From: JAOUEA01 sp963821935
GTDB taxonomy: Bacteria > Actinomycetota > UBA4738 > HRBIN12
Assembly (NCBI GenBank): GCA_963821935.1
Contig: CAWGFM010000005.1
Location: forward strand, 1,054,001-1,118,000
Direction: 5' to 3'
DNA length: 64,000 bases
Notes under the pieces: generated by a model
Database searches by the model: none
Told to the model about the DNA's origin: nothing
What the model saw: the letters and a program-made list of their open reading frames with translations, nothing else
Shown here: one piece after another, positions 8,818 to 17,899 of the stretch
How the letters are laid out: every line of letters starts with the position of its first letter
Numbering within the stretch: position 1 is the stretch's first letter
Made by a program: the position numbers and the translations under genes

Positions 8818-9243
8818 CTACGCCCGAGCCTGTGACGAGCCTGTGGCGGTGGCGAAGCCTAGATCCTCGGTGACCTGGCCCTCGGTGACCTTGCCCTCGG
8901 TCCTGCGGTCCTGGATCTGCCCGAACGGCCGCTCCGGCGCGCCGAGCGGGCTCGAGAAACCGGAACGCTCGTCGGGGGGCAGCTTGCTCCAACGCCATTC
9001 GCACAATTCCCAGTAGGTCCGGCGTGCGAACGACAGGATGAGCACGGCCAGCAGGAACCGCAGTGTCGCCGACGGAGCGATCTTCGTGTATCCGGAGATC
9101 AAGCCGACGGTGGCACTGAGGACCCATGTTGCGAGGGCGACGAATCCGATCACCGAGAGGATCCGCATCAGTTCGTCGAAATCGATCCTCGGTCGGATGT
9201 CCATCGTGAAGGAAGTATCGGGCCTACCTGTTTCCAGGTACAT
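8818..9243 (-). CDS. Hypothetical membrane protein
   Basis: I do not recognise this 141-residue protein. It has two hydrophobic segments (about 28-50, ILSVIGFVALATWVLSATVGL, and about 60-73, LRFLLAVLILSF) and then a charged C-terminal tail rich in Glu, Gly and Thr with a short internal repeat (GKVTEGQVTE). An internal ATG at 9204 (MDIRPRIDFDELM) is an equally plausible start. It lies between tRNA-Leu and fhaA on the same strand and may be read through with the growth operon. Confidence 0.55.
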   Translation of the reverse strand: MYLETGRPDTSFTMDIRPRIDFDELMRILSVIGFVALATWVLSATVGLISGYTKIAPSATLRFLLAVLILSFARRTYWELCEWRWSKLPPDERSGFSSPLGAPERPFGQIQDRRTEGKVTEGQVTEDLGFATATGSSQARA

Positions 9244-9305
9244 GGGCCGATGAGACCATCAAGGTCCTCCCACGTTGGGGGGACAGATCGAACAGACCTC
9301 GTGGG

Positions 9306-9389
<84 letters not shown>

Positions 9390-9526
9390 GAGTGGATGGA
9401 TCGCGGACATGGATGGTAGCAAGCGGTTCCTTCGCGTCAGGACATGCGACGTTCGTCGCGTTGCGCTTCTGCGGAATGGGGCATAGCATCGCGGTCGAGG
9501 CCCCCGCCTCCTCGTGAGGTCATTAT

Positions 9527-11533
9527 ATGAAGAGCTCCCCCCGTTACGGTGCTCGGTCGGTCATGGTGCTGCTGCTCCTGGGATCGATCCTGATCGCCGT
9601 GAACCGCCCGACGGCCACGGTTGCATCGGTACTGGAGCCGGGCTTCGTCGAGACGGAGATCGCGCGCTCACCGGATATCAGAGCGCCTCACTCGATCAAG
9701 TTCGGGCCGGACGGACGGTTGTACCTGATCGAACAGGGCAGGGGAACGGTTCGCATCGTGCAGAACGATGTCCTGCTTCCCAACCCGCTCATCACGATCC
9801 CCGTCATCACCGGCGGCAGCCGTGGACTCATGGGGATCGCGTTCGACCCCGGCTTCCGCCAGAACGGCTTCTTCTACGTCACCTACTCCACGGGCGAGGG
9901 TGGCTTCCCCCACAACCGTCTGAGCCGGTTCACGGCCGTCGGCAACCGGGCCAGCTTGGCGAGCGAGGTCATCCTGTTCGAAGGCGAAGACCTGGCCGAC
10001 AAGCAGATGCACTACGGCGGCGACGTCAACATCGGGCCCGACGGACGGATCTACCTCTCCACCGGTGACCGGCTCCTGGGAGCCAACGCACAGAGCCTGA
10101 CCACCACCTGGGGCAAGATGCTCAGGCTGAACATCAACGGCTCCATCCCGACGAGCAACCCCTTCTACAACCAGACCACCGGCAAGAACCGGGCCATCTG
10201 GGCCAGAGGCCTGCGGAACCCGTTCAAGTTCACCTTCCAGCCCGGGACGGGCCGGATGTTCATCGGTGACGTCGGAGCGAGCCTGTGGGAAGAGGTCAAC
10301 CAAGGCGCGGCTGGTGCGAACTACGGCTGGCCGACCCACGAAGGTGCGGGTGGCGGCGCAGGGTTCACCGACCCGGTGTTCGCCTACAACCACAACACCG
10401 GCAACCCGAGTGGATGCGCCGTCATGGGCGGAGATTTCTACAACCCCGACGTGACGCAGCTCCCCGCCCAGTTCAAGGGCACGTTCATCTTCCCCGACCA
10501 CTGCCAGGGCTGGGTCAAGGCGCTCGACTTCGCGCACGGCAACGCGATCTATCCCATCTTGGGTGGCCTGGAGCAGCCGGTCGATCTGAAGGTCGACCCC
10601 AAATCCGGCGCGATCTACTACATCACGCGGTCCCTCAACGGGGTCGCTGGTGGCGGGCTGTTCCGGATCGATCACCGGCGGGGCGGTTCGCCGCTGCGGA
10701 TCACGCAACAGCCCGCGGATCGAACCGTCGCGAGGGGAGCCAACGCCTCGTTCTCGGTGGCGGCCTCGGGCTCGCCGCCCATCAGGTTCCAGTGGCAGCG
10801 CAACGGGGTGAACATCGCGGGGGCTCGGTCCTCCACGTTCACGGTTCGCAACGCGCAACCGCGCGATTCCGGGGACAAGTTCAGGGTTCGTGTGACGAAC
10901 AAGAAGGGAACCATCAGGAGCAACCCGGCCACGTTGAAGGTGACGAACAACCGAAGACCCACCGCGACCATCGTGACGCCGAAGGTGAAGTCCAAGTACC
11001 GCGCCGGCACGCAGATCTCGTTCCGTGGCACCGGGAAGGACCGCGAGGACGGACGACTGCCCGCCTCTGCCTACACCTGGGAGGTCGTCTTCCACCACCA
11101 CCAACCGGGCTCACCAAACGCACACACCCACCCCTTCATCGAGCCGTTCTCCGGGGCGACCAACGGGGTCTTCACGATCCCCACGGACAACGAGGTCGAG
11201 CCGGACGTCTGGTATCGGATCCACCTCACGGTCACCGACAGGAAGGGGGCCACGCACCACGTCAAGCGTGACATCCGCCCGCGGCTCTCGAAGATCATCC
11301 TGAAGACCGTCCCCGCGGGGCTGCAGGTCAACCTGGACGATCGACCGGTCGAGACGCCGTTGACGGTCACGAGCGTCGAGGGCATCGAACGCAGGTTGGA
11401 GGCACCGACGCCACAGGTCGTCGGCGGCGTCACCTACGTGTTCCAGCGGTGGTCCGATGGCGGTGCCAGGCTGCACGTCATCAGCACGCCGGCCGCGGAC
11501 ACGACCTACCGTGCGATCTTCAGAGCGACCTGA
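9527..11533 (+). CDS. Secreted PQQ-dependent sugar dehydrogenase-like (GSDH) protein with Ig-like and C-terminal domains
   Basis: This is a secreted six-bladed propeller of the glucose/sorbosone dehydrogenase family with added C-terminal modules. An N-terminal signal segment (about 10-25, SVMVLLLLGSILIAV) is followed by the propeller (about 45-380), with typical pieces IKFGPDGRLYLIEQG, RGLMGIAFDPGF, MHYGGDVNIGPDGRIY, WARGLRNPFKF, GDVGASLWEEVN and GANYGWP. Residues about 388-475 form an immunoglobulin-like domain, and the next segment (TATIVTPKVKSKYRAGTQI) is PKD-like. The last part resembles a PEGA-type module with LKTVPAGLQVNLDDRP. It probably oxidises a sugar or alcohol at the cell surface with PQQ as cofactor. 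The substrate is unknown. Confidence 0.88.
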   Translation: MKSSPRYGARSVMVLLLLGSILIAVNRPTATVASVLEPGFVETEIARSPDIRAPHSIKFGPDGRLYLIEQGRGTVRIVQNDVLLPNPLITIPVITGGSRGLMGIAFDPGFRQNGFFYVTYSTGEGGFPHNRLSRFTAVGNRASLASEVILFEGEDLADKQMHYGGDVNIGPDGRIYLSTGDRLLGANAQSLTTTWGKMLRLNINGSIPTSNPFYNQTTGKNRAIWARGLRNPFKFTFQPGTGRMFIGDVGASLWEEVNQGAAGANYGWPTHEGAGGGAGFTDPVFAYNHNTGNPSGCAVMGGDFYNPDVTQLPAQFKGTFIFPDHCQGWVKALDFAHGNAIYPILGGLEQPVDLKVDPKSGAIYYITRSLNGVAGGGLFRIDHRRGGSPLRITQQPADRTVARGANASFSVAASGSPPIRFQWQRNGVNIAGARSSTFTVRNAQPRDSGDKFRVRVTNKKGTIRSNPATLKVTNNRRPTATIVTPKVKSKYRAGTQISFRGTGKDREDGRLPASAYTWEVVFHHHQPGSPNAHTHPFIEPFSGATNGVFTIPTDNEVEPDVWYRIHLTVTDRKGATHHVKRDIRPRLSKIILKTVPAGLQVNLDDRPVETPLTVTSVEGIERRLEAPTPQVVGGVTYVFQRWSDGGARLHVISTPAADTTYRAIFRAT

Positions 11534-12230
11534 TCACCGGGATCGTTCGGATCGACGGCATGTATGCGGGCGGTTCCGGCGACGGAGGCCGGCGGAACAG
11601 ATCGGCCAAGGATCCCAACGGCAGCAGATCGACGGCGTACGCATCCAGCAACCGCGACTGCACGTCCTTCGGTTCCACGTCGTGGGGGACCGTCGTGCGA
11701 CCGTCGGGCAGGGCGATCCCGCCCCGGTGCTCTTCACAGAACAGGTAGCACCGTCCGGCGAACGTGTGCACCACGGCGGGGGTCCCAGGCCCAGGCTCGA
11801 CCCACGCGCATGTGACGCAGACCAGGGCCAGCCGCGAAGGGTAGGCCCAGCGCGCGCGCCACCCGCGTTCGTGTTCGATCACCGTTCCCCACAGCGACAC
11901 CGTGCCGATGACCGACGGCGGCGGCCACGCCGGTCGTGATCGCTCGAAGCTCTCGGGCGAGGACGCGGCGTAGATCCCGCATCGGCAGTGGAGTGCGGGT
12001 GCACGATGTGCACCTCGCCCGAAGGACAGGAACGAGGGCGCGCCACAGCGTGCTTCCAGCGCGCGGCGTGGTTCCCAGCCGTCGACGCCCGACCCGACGG
12101 GCCGCAGGACGGGACCCGGTGGCCCGTCGGAGAGGTTCCACGCGCGCCAGCCCTCCACCGGCTGACTCCTAATGGCGACGGGTTCGCTGTCCATGAGCTC
12201 CATGGTGCGCCCGCCGCCTCGATGGCGCAA
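11520..12230 (-). CDS. Conserved hypothetical protein with GIYA cysteine motif
   Basis: This 236-residue protein is of a kind I recognise only as a conserved actinobacterial hypothetical. It contains GWRAWNL near the N-terminus and then HCRCGIYAASS, the CxCGIYA core motif, and later CVTCAW and CYLFCEEH. The scattered cysteine pairs suggest metal binding. The start is uncertain; internal ATGs within the first 13 residues are possible. It is divergent from the next gene with a 42-bp gap and overlaps the end of the sugar dehydrogenase gene by 14 bp. Confidence 0.65.
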   Translation of the reverse strand: MRHRGGGRTMELMDSEPVAIRSQPVEGWRAWNLSDGPPGPVLRPVGSGVDGWEPRRALEARCGAPSFLSFGRGAHRAPALHCRCGIYAASSPESFERSRPAWPPPSVIGTVSLWGTVIEHERGWRARWAYPSRLALVCVTCAWVEPGPGTPAVVHTFAGRCYLFCEEHRGGIALPDGRTTVPHDVEPKDVQSRLLDAYAVDLLPLGSLADLFRRPPSPEPPAYMPSIRTIPVIRSL

Positions 12231-12272
12231 CGGAGGCGTTCTCCGGTGCCATCATCACTGCGGAGGGAGCCG

Positions 12273-12914
12273 TTGCCGCTACGGAATCGGGTCACGCCGT
12301 TCGGTGAGCTGATCGCCGACCCCGCTCGTGGTCTCGTCTACGGGAACCGCGGGTGCCTGCACGACGATTCGGGCAGCATCCGGCGACGGTTCGCGGGGAA
12401 ACGATGGATCGCATGCCGGCTGCGCTTCCGAGGATGGCAACGGTCGCCGCTGGTCCAGCCCGGCCGCTTCACCGAGCTGTTCTTCCTGGATGAAGCCACG
12501 GCGTTCGCCGCCGGGCACCGGCCGTGCGCGCTGTGCCGCCGAGACGACTACTCGCGGTTCGCTGCGACGATGCGGGATCTGCACCCCGATGCGACCGGTG
12601 CCGACGCCATCGATGCGCGACTGCACCTCGAGCGCCTCGATCCGGAGAGGCGGGAACAACGACACCATCGGACCCCGTTCGACTCCCTGCCCGACGGGGT
12701 GTTGGTCGTGGTCGCCGACGAACCCTGGCTCGTCGTGGGCGACGGTCTGCGTCGATGGACGCCGGGAGGCTACGTCGGGTCCTGTGAACGACCGCTTGGG
12801 GGAACGGCGGACGTCATCACTCCGCCCTCCATGGTGGCCGTGCTGGAGCAGGGCTGGACGCCCGTGGTGCCGTTCCTGCACCCCTCCGCGTCAGGTCCTC
12901 AGCGTCCGCCGTGA
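12273..12914 (+). CDS. Conserved hypothetical protein (GNRGCLH / LFFLDEA family)
   Basis: A 213-residue protein with distinctive segments RNRVTPFGELIADPARG, GNRGCLHDD, TELFFLDEATAFAAGHRPC and CALCRRDDY. I recall a conserved bacterial family with this pattern but no function. The histidine and cysteine cluster in its middle could bind a metal. I chose the TTG start at 12273 because GGAGG lies six bases upstream; an in-frame GTG at 12246 is the alternative. It is divergent from the GIYA-motif gene, so the pair may share a promoter region. Confidence 0.65.
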   Translation: MPLRNRVTPFGELIADPARGLVYGNRGCLHDDSGSIRRRFAGKRWIACRLRFRGWQRSPLVQPGRFTELFFLDEATAFAAGHRPCALCRRDDYSRFAATMRDLHPDATGADAIDARLHLERLDPERREQRHHRTPFDSLPDGVLVVVADEPWLVVGDGLRRWTPGGYVGSCERPLGGTADVITPPSMVAVLEQGWTPVVPFLHPSASGPQRPP

Positions 12915-13502
12915 TCCGTCGATGATTGCGCCCAATCGCGAGAGCACGAACGAACCCAGGAACCACACCGCGGCGACCGCCATCGCCGGCACGATCGACG
13001 ACCACGGCGTCGCTCCGAGGCAGTCGGCGTTGGTCACCCCGCATGGCGCAGAGACGACCTGATCACCCGAGGTCACCCGCACGGTCTGCAGGAAGCCCGC
13101 GGCCGCGATCATCACGATCCCCGCACGAGCAGCGGCACCGGCCACGTAGCGTTCCGGATGGAGGCGAAGCAAGACGTTCGCCAGGAGAATGGCCCCCGCC
13201 GCCAAGCCGATCCAACCGCCCACGAACCCGATGATGCGGATGTCGTCGTCGGCGTTGCTCGCCGTCATCACGATGGACTGCATGATGGGGAAGGCGAACA
13301 TGAAGCTGATCCACGAGATCACGAAGACCAAGATGCCCACCGCAAGGTCGGAGCCGTCGCCCGGACGCTTGGAACGGATCGCGCGATACCCGAGCACGCC
13401 GGCAGCGGGCAGCGTGGCCCCGAAGCACAGGAACCCCAGACCGGCGAGAGCGAGTGCGAGCAGAGCCTCGCGATCGGCGAGCGGGCGGATGCGGCGCGCC
13501 AC
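12891..13502 (-). CDS. Hypothetical integral membrane protein
   Basis: An unrecognised 203-residue protein with four to five hydrophobic segments (about 14-38, 52-76, 86-110, 125-142 and 170-190). The N-terminus (MARRIRPLADREALLAL) is basic, and the loop before the last segment contains two cysteines (APCGVTNADCLG). Its 3' end overlaps the 3' end of the convergent upstream gene by 24 bp. No functional motif is seen. Confidence 0.6.
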   Translation of the reverse strand: MARRIRPLADREALLALALAGLGFLCFGATLPAAGVLGYRAIRSKRPGDGSDLAVGILVFVISWISFMFAFPIMQSIVMTASNADDDIRIIGFVGGWIGLAAGAILLANVLLRLHPERYVAGAAARAGIVMIAAAGFLQTVRVTSGDQVVSAPCGVTNADCLGATPWSSIVPAMAVAAVWFLGSFVLSRLGAIIDGSRRTLRT

Positions 13503-13544
13503 GTGCCAAGCCTACCGAGGGCTCGTCAGCGACGCGAGGCAAGG

Positions 13545-14909
13545 TCAGCTCAGGCAGAGCAGTGGCGTGGCGACCTCGACTCGCTCCGAGCGTCGGCTGA
13601 CCTGCACACCGTCGACGGCTCGCACGGAGTACGTGTAGGCGGCGTCCACCCCCAGATCGACGTCGCGATACGACGTCACCTCGGCGCCGTCGATGCGGGC
13701 GATCAACTGGGCCCGTTCGTCGAAGATGCCCGCCCGCCACAGCTCGTACCCCGATGCACGTTCTCCGCGCCGCCCCGGCGTCCACGACAGGTCCACGCCC
13801 GTCGACATGAATCCATCGCATGTGGCCGAGGCCATGAGCTCGGTCGGCACGGGCACCGGCCGGGGCCCCTGCACGTGCGGGATGACGTCGTCGTCCATGG
13901 ATGCCAGGGTGGGCCCGGCGACCAGGGCGGCGCCGAGGGCAACCATCGCCATCGCCACCACGGCCGCGACACGCCCCGGACGAGGACGCCGCACCGCTTC
14001 GGGTGCCTGCAGCGGCTGCGTCGGACCGTCGAGCGGGAGTCGGGCCGTGCCGACACGAGGCATCGGCACGGTTCGCTCGGGATCGGTCTCGGCCACCCGC
14101 GGCACCAGCGGGGTGTCCGGGGCCACCATGGAGACCTTCCAGAGCTCCTCAGCCAGCGCTCCGGCGTCTGCGAATCGCTGGTTCGGATCCGCATGCAGGC
14201 ATCGTCGCAACGTCGTCTCGAGTCTCGGTGGAAGCTGGCCCAGCGCCTCCGAGGTCCCGGGTGAGCCTGTGATCAGCTCGGTGAGCACGGCGCCGAGCGA
14301 ATAGAGGTCGGTACGGTGATCCACGGCGTCGCCCCGGAGCCGCTCAGGAGCGACGTACGCCAAGGTGCCCTGTGTTCCGCTCGACCCTGGCCGTGACGAT
14401 CCACGCGCCGCGCGAGCGATGCCGAAGTCCAACACCTTCACCTCGCCGGCGTTGGTCAGCATGATGTTGGTGGGGGACACGTCGCGGTGCACCACGCCGC
14501 GGGCGTGGGCGTGGGCGAGTGCCCGGGCGGCGCCGACACCGATCCGCGAGGCGCGGGCGGGCGAGCACGGCCCCTCGTCGCGGAGCAGATCGCTCAACGT
14601 CCTGCCCGCGACCAGTTCCATCACGAGGAAGACGCGCGAACCATCCTCGCCGAAGTCGTGGACCGACACGATGCCCGGGTGGGCCAGGCCCGCCACCGTG
14701 CGAGCCTCGCGGCGCATGCGCGCGGGGAATCGGCGGTCGGACACGAGCTCACCACGAAGGACCTTCACGGCGACGGTGCGGTCCAGACGGCGATCGACCG
14801 CTTCGAAGACCTCGCCCATGCCGCCGCGGCCGATGTGAGCCCGCAACTCGTACCGCGACGCGAGCACGGTGCCGAGCGTGGATGTCTCGGAGGGAGGAAG
14901 CGTGTCCAT
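13545..14909 (-). CDS. Transmembrane Ser/Thr protein kinase with fibronectin III-like external domain
   Basis: A 454-residue receptor-type kinase. The kinase domain (about 20-265) has IGRGGMGEVF, lysine K49 (VAVKV), HRDVSPTN (a variant of HRDxKPxN in which the usual lysine after the aspartate is serine), DFGIAR and APERLRG. A transmembrane segment is near 315-340 (VAAVVAMAMVALGAALVAG). The external part reads as one fibronectin type III-like module (ATCDGFMSTGVDLSWTP ... GYELWRAG ... YTYSVRAVDG), in place of the PASTA repeats of PknB. The missing catalytic-loop lysine is odd and could lower activity. The gene is monocistronic and divergent from the ABC transporter genes. Confidence 0.85.
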   Translation of the reverse strand: MDTLPPSETSTLGTVLASRYELRAHIGRGGMGEVFEAVDRRLDRTVAVKVLRGELVSDRRFPARMRREARTVAGLAHPGIVSVHDFGEDGSRVFLVMELVAGRTLSDLLRDEGPCSPARASRIGVGAARALAHAHARGVVHRDVSPTNIMLTNAGEVKVLDFGIARAARGSSRPGSSGTQGTLAYVAPERLRGDAVDHRTDLYSLGAVLTELITGSPGTSEALGQLPPRLETTLRRCLHADPNQRFADAGALAEELWKVSMVAPDTPLVPRVAETDPERTVPMPRVGTARLPLDGPTQPLQAPEAVRRPRPGRVAAVVAMAMVALGAALVAGPTLASMDDDVIPHVQGPRPVPVPTELMASATCDGFMSTGVDLSWTPGRRGERASGYELWRAGIFDERAQLIARIDGAEVTSYRDVDLGVDAAYTYSVRAVDGVQVSRRSERVEVATPLLCLS

Positions 14910-14939
14910 GGCGGGTCAAGGGTAGCGTAAGGTTCGCGC

Positions 14940-15893
14940 GTGCCGTCCGTGATCGAGATCGAGGGCCTCCGCAAGGAGTATCGGCGTCTGCGCGGCGGAC
15001 GAACGACCGCCGTGGACGGGCTGGATCTGGAGGTTCCCGAGGGCGGGGTCTTCGGGTTCCTCGGTCCCAACGGCGCGGGCAAGACCACCACCATCCGGTG
15101 CCTGCTGGGGCTGGTAGCGCCCAGCGCCGGGTCGCTCACCATGCTCGGCGCATCGATCCCGAGGGGCCTTCCCGGCGTCGTTCGCACGGTGGGAGCGATC
15201 GTGGAGACCCCCACCCTGTTCCCCCGGTTCAGCGGCCGTCGCAACCTGCAGATCCTGGGCCGGATCGACGGCATCGACCTCGCAACGATCGACCGGTCCC
15301 TGGAACGTGTCGGGCTCGCGGACCGCGGGAACGACATAGTCAGGACCTATTCCCTCGGCATGAAGCAACGTCTCGGTATCGCGGCGGCGTTGCTGAAAGA
15401 CCCGGCGCTACTGATCTTGGACGAACCGGCCAACGGGCTCGACCCCGCCGGGATCGTCGAGGTGCGACAGCTGATCCGGCAGCTCGGCGCAGAGGGGCGC
15501 ACGGTCTTCATCTCCAGCCACATCCTGCCCGAGATCCAGCAGACGGCGGATCGTGTCGCGATCTTGGCGCGTGGCCGCTGTGTGAAGACCGGTCCGGTGC
15601 ACGAGGTGCTGGCCTCAGGCGGCGGGGATGGACTGATCGTGCGTCTCACCGACCTGTCGGCAGGCCGCGCTGCCCTGGCCGATGCAGGGTTCACGGTCGC
15701 CGAGACCGAAGGAAGGCTCCGAGTCAGCACACCCATCGCCGATGCCGAACGGGTGAGCCGGACGCTCGCGGAGCGAGGGTTGTTCGTCACCGAGCTGCGG
15801 GCCGACGAGGTCGATCTGGAGACGGTCTTCCTGGAGCTCACGCGGGGCGAGCAGTTGGCGGACACCGACGATGGCGACCGGACCACGCCGTGA
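14940..15893 (+). CDS. ABC transporter ATP-binding protein
   Basis: The ATPase subunit of an ABC-2-type exporter, 317 residues with a GTG start. Walker A is GPNGAGKTT, the Q-loop region is GAIVETPTLF, the signature is YSLGMKQRL, Walker B is LLILDEPANGLDP, and the switch histidine is in ISSHIL. The C-terminal extension of about 100 residues is typical for drug, lipid or bacitracin-type exporters. Its stop overlaps the GTG start of the membrane subunit, so the two form one unit. The substrate cannot be inferred. Confidence 0.92.
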   Translation: MPSVIEIEGLRKEYRRLRGGRTTAVDGLDLEVPEGGVFGFLGPNGAGKTTTIRCLLGLVAPSAGSLTMLGASIPRGLPGVVRTVGAIVETPTLFPRFSGRRNLQILGRIDGIDLATIDRSLERVGLADRGNDIVRTYSLGMKQRLGIAAALLKDPALLILDEPANGLDPAGIVEVRQLIRQLGAEGRTVFISSHILPEIQQTADRVAILARGRCVKTGPVHEVLASGGGDGLIVRLTDLSAGRAALADAGFTVAETEGRLRVSTPIADAERVSRTLAERGLFVTELRADEVDLETVFLELTRGEQLADTDDGDRTTP

Positions 15894-16819
15894 TCGGGCT
15901 CTTCACTTCGGAATGGCTGCGCTTCCGGTCACGGAAGCTGGTTCGATGGCTGTGCATCCTGGCCACCGTCGGCATCGTGGTCGTGATGGTCCTGGCGACC
16001 GTTGCCTCGACCAAGCCCACGTCGGAGCAGGTCGCCTCCGCTGAGCGTCGAGCCGAGCGAGTCCTGGCTCGGTGCGTCGAGAACCGCAACGACTCCTTCT
16101 TCCTAGCGCTCCCCGACGGCGTCTCGGCCGAGGAGTACTGCCGCGAGAACTTCGCGCAGGTCGACTTCTTCCTGTCGGGCGATCGTCTGCAACTCCGGGA
16201 GCTCCCTGAGTACCTGCAGGCCGCCGGCTTCATCGTGATGCTGATCGGGCTGGTGATCGGGGCGTCGTTCGTGGGCGCGTCGTGGCAGTCCGGCACGATC
16301 ACGACGATCTTGACCTGGGAGCCACGGCGCTTGCGCTGGTTCCTCGCTCGCATGGTGGTACTCGCGATCGGGGTGTTCGCGGTGGTGCTGGCGTTGCTCC
16401 TGCTGCTGTCGTTGGCCCTGGCGGCCGGCGCGACGCTCCGAGGATCCACGTCCACCGATCCGGGCTGGTTGAGCGAGGTCGTCGGGACAGCACTGAGGAT
16501 CGCGGGCGTCGCGGTGGCGATGTCATTCGTCGGCGCGGCGGTGGCCATGATCGGGCGCAACACCACGGCCGCGCTCGGTGCCGTCTTCGTCTACCTGGCG
16601 GTGGTCGAGAGCCTCGTGCGGGGGCTCCGGCCCGCCACGGCGCGGTTCATGCTCAGCGACAACATCGTCTCGGTGGTGGCCAACGAGCGGCTCGACATCC
16701 GGCTCGACAACCAGATCCTGGCCGTCACTCCCGCACGAGCGGTCGTGGTGATCGCCGTCTACGTCGTGGTGCTGCTGAGCATCGCCGCGGTCTCGCTGCG
16801 TGCGCGGGACGTTCAGTAG
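15890..16819 (+). CDS. ABC-2-type transporter permease subunit
   Basis: A 309-residue membrane subunit with six predicted transmembrane helices (near 18-42, 105-130, 150-180, 200-218, 225-242 and 285-305) and a large loop of about 60 residues after the first helix. That loop contains cysteines (LARCVEN, EEYCREN). The layout fits permeases that pair with bacitracin- or antibiotic-type ATPases. The GTG start overlaps the ATPase stop (GTGA), which fixes the start. Direction and substrate are unknown; export is the usual role. Confidence 0.85.
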   Translation: MIGLFTSEWLRFRSRKLVRWLCILATVGIVVVMVLATVASTKPTSEQVASAERRAERVLARCVENRNDSFFLALPDGVSAEEYCRENFAQVDFFLSGDRLQLRELPEYLQAAGFIVMLIGLVIGASFVGASWQSGTITTILTWEPRRLRWFLARMVVLAIGVFAVVLALLLLLSLALAAGATLRGSTSTDPGWLSEVVGTALRIAGVAVAMSFVGAAVAMIGRNTTAALGAVFVYLAVVESLVRGLRPATARFMLSDNIVSVVANERLDIRLDNQILAVTPARAVVVIAVYVVVLLSIAAVSLRARDVQ

Positions 16820-16890
16820 GAACGGCCGTCGTATACTTCGGCTCCTTATAGGCCTTCTCGGGCCGCCGATGGGATCAGCCGAGGCGATCG

Positions 16891-17388
16891 ATGGACTTCT
16901 CCACCAGGACGCTGTCGCTCATCGCGTTGATCGCGATCGGGCTTTCCGTGCTGTCGATCCTGTTCGCGATCGTCGGTGCGGGTGGCCGCCGTCCGAAGCA
17001 GCCCACCGGCCCGATCCCCATGGACGATGCGCTGCGCGCCGTCTTGGAAGGCCAGGCCTCCCAGATCGTCCGGTTGGAACAGGCGGTCCGTGTGCTCAAC
17101 GCCACCGACAGGAAGCAGCAGGTCCTGATCGAGGGTGGCGTGCGCCACGTCTCGCTGCTGCGGTATGACGCGTTCGAAGATGTGGGCGGGCGCCTCTCGT
17201 TCTCATGCGCCATGCTGGACGATCACGGGAGCGGAGTCGTGATCACCTCGATCAACGGACGGCAGGAGACACGGGTGTACGCCAAGCCCATCACCGACGG
17301 AACCAGCACCTACAACCTCTCGGTGGAGGAGTCCGAGGCGATCCGTCAGGCCATGGCGCCGGCGGCTGAGCCCGTGGAGGCACGATGA
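16891..17388 (+). CDS. DUF4446 family membrane protein
   Basis: A 165-residue protein with one N-terminal transmembrane helix (about 8-28, LSLIALIAIGLSVLSILFAIV), a short coiled region, and the DUF4446 core HVSLLRYDAFEDVGGRLSF, LDDHGSGVVITSINGRQE and YAKPI. The function of the family is not known. Its stop overlaps the start of the bactofilin gene by 4 bp (ATGA), which suggests a joint role at the envelope. Confidence 0.85.
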   Translation: MDFSTRTLSLIALIAIGLSVLSILFAIVGAGGRRPKQPTGPIPMDDALRAVLEGQASQIVRLEQAVRVLNATDRKQQVLIEGGVRHVSLLRYDAFEDVGGRLSFSCAMLDDHGSGVVITSINGRQETRVYAKPITDGTSTYNLSVEESEAIRQAMAPAAEPVEAR

Positions 17389-17897
17389 TCTTCAAGCGCG
17401 ACGAAGACGAAGCGGACGCGATCGAGGCCACCGGCCCGGACGCGCCCACCAAGGCACGGAAGGGAGCCGACATGGCGGACAACAGTGAGGTCACGATCGT
17501 CGGTGCCGGCGCGCGCCTGGAAGGCAACGTCGTGTCGGCGGGCTCGCTGCGGATCGACGGGCAGGTGAAAGGCCAGATCAACGCCGACGGTGACGTGTCC
17601 CTGTCGCCGCAGAGCCAGGTCGAGGCCGACATCCGGGCGGAGAACGTGATCGTCGGCGGTCGATTCAAGGGCAACATCGTCGTCAAGGGCAAGGCACAAC
17701 TGGCACGCGGCGGTCGTATCGACGGCAACATCACGTCTAAGACCCTCGTCGTCGAAGAGGGCGGCATCTTCCACGGGCAGAGCATCATGGATGGTTCGAG
17801 CTCCTCGTCGTCGGGACAGGCCGGTGCCCAGCCGGCCGCCAGGCAGGGTTCGCCGAAGGAAGGCGACAAGGAAGCCGAGCAAGTGAAGGTGCCGTAA
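17385..17897 (+). CDS. Bactofilin (polymer-forming cytoskeletal protein)
   Basis: A 170-residue bactofilin. The central domain (about 32-140) is a right-handed beta-helix with hydrophobic and glycine periodicity: TIVGAGARLEGNVVSAGSL, IDGQVKGQI, VGGRFKGNIV, ARGGRIDGNI and VEEGGIFHGQS. The charged N-terminal (RDEDEADAIE) and Ser/Gln-rich C-terminal tails are disordered, as is usual. Bactofilins self-assemble into non-polar filaments at membranes and organise cell-wall enzymes. Coupling to the DUF4446 membrane protein suggests that protein may be its anchor; that is inference. Confidence 0.92.
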   Translation: MIFKRDEDEADAIEATGPDAPTKARKGADMADNSEVTIVGAGARLEGNVVSAGSLRIDGQVKGQINADGDVSLSPQSQVEADIRAENVIVGGRFKGNIVVKGKAQLARGGRIDGNITSKTLVVEEGGIFHGQSIMDGSSSSSSGQAGAQPAARQGSPKEGDKEAEQVKVP

Positions 17898-17899
17898 CC

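Noticed and set aside
9668..11104. 478-codon minus-strand open frame opposite the sugar dehydrogenase gene
   Set aside because: The plus strand carries a recognisable propeller with signal peptide; the antisense frame has no motif.
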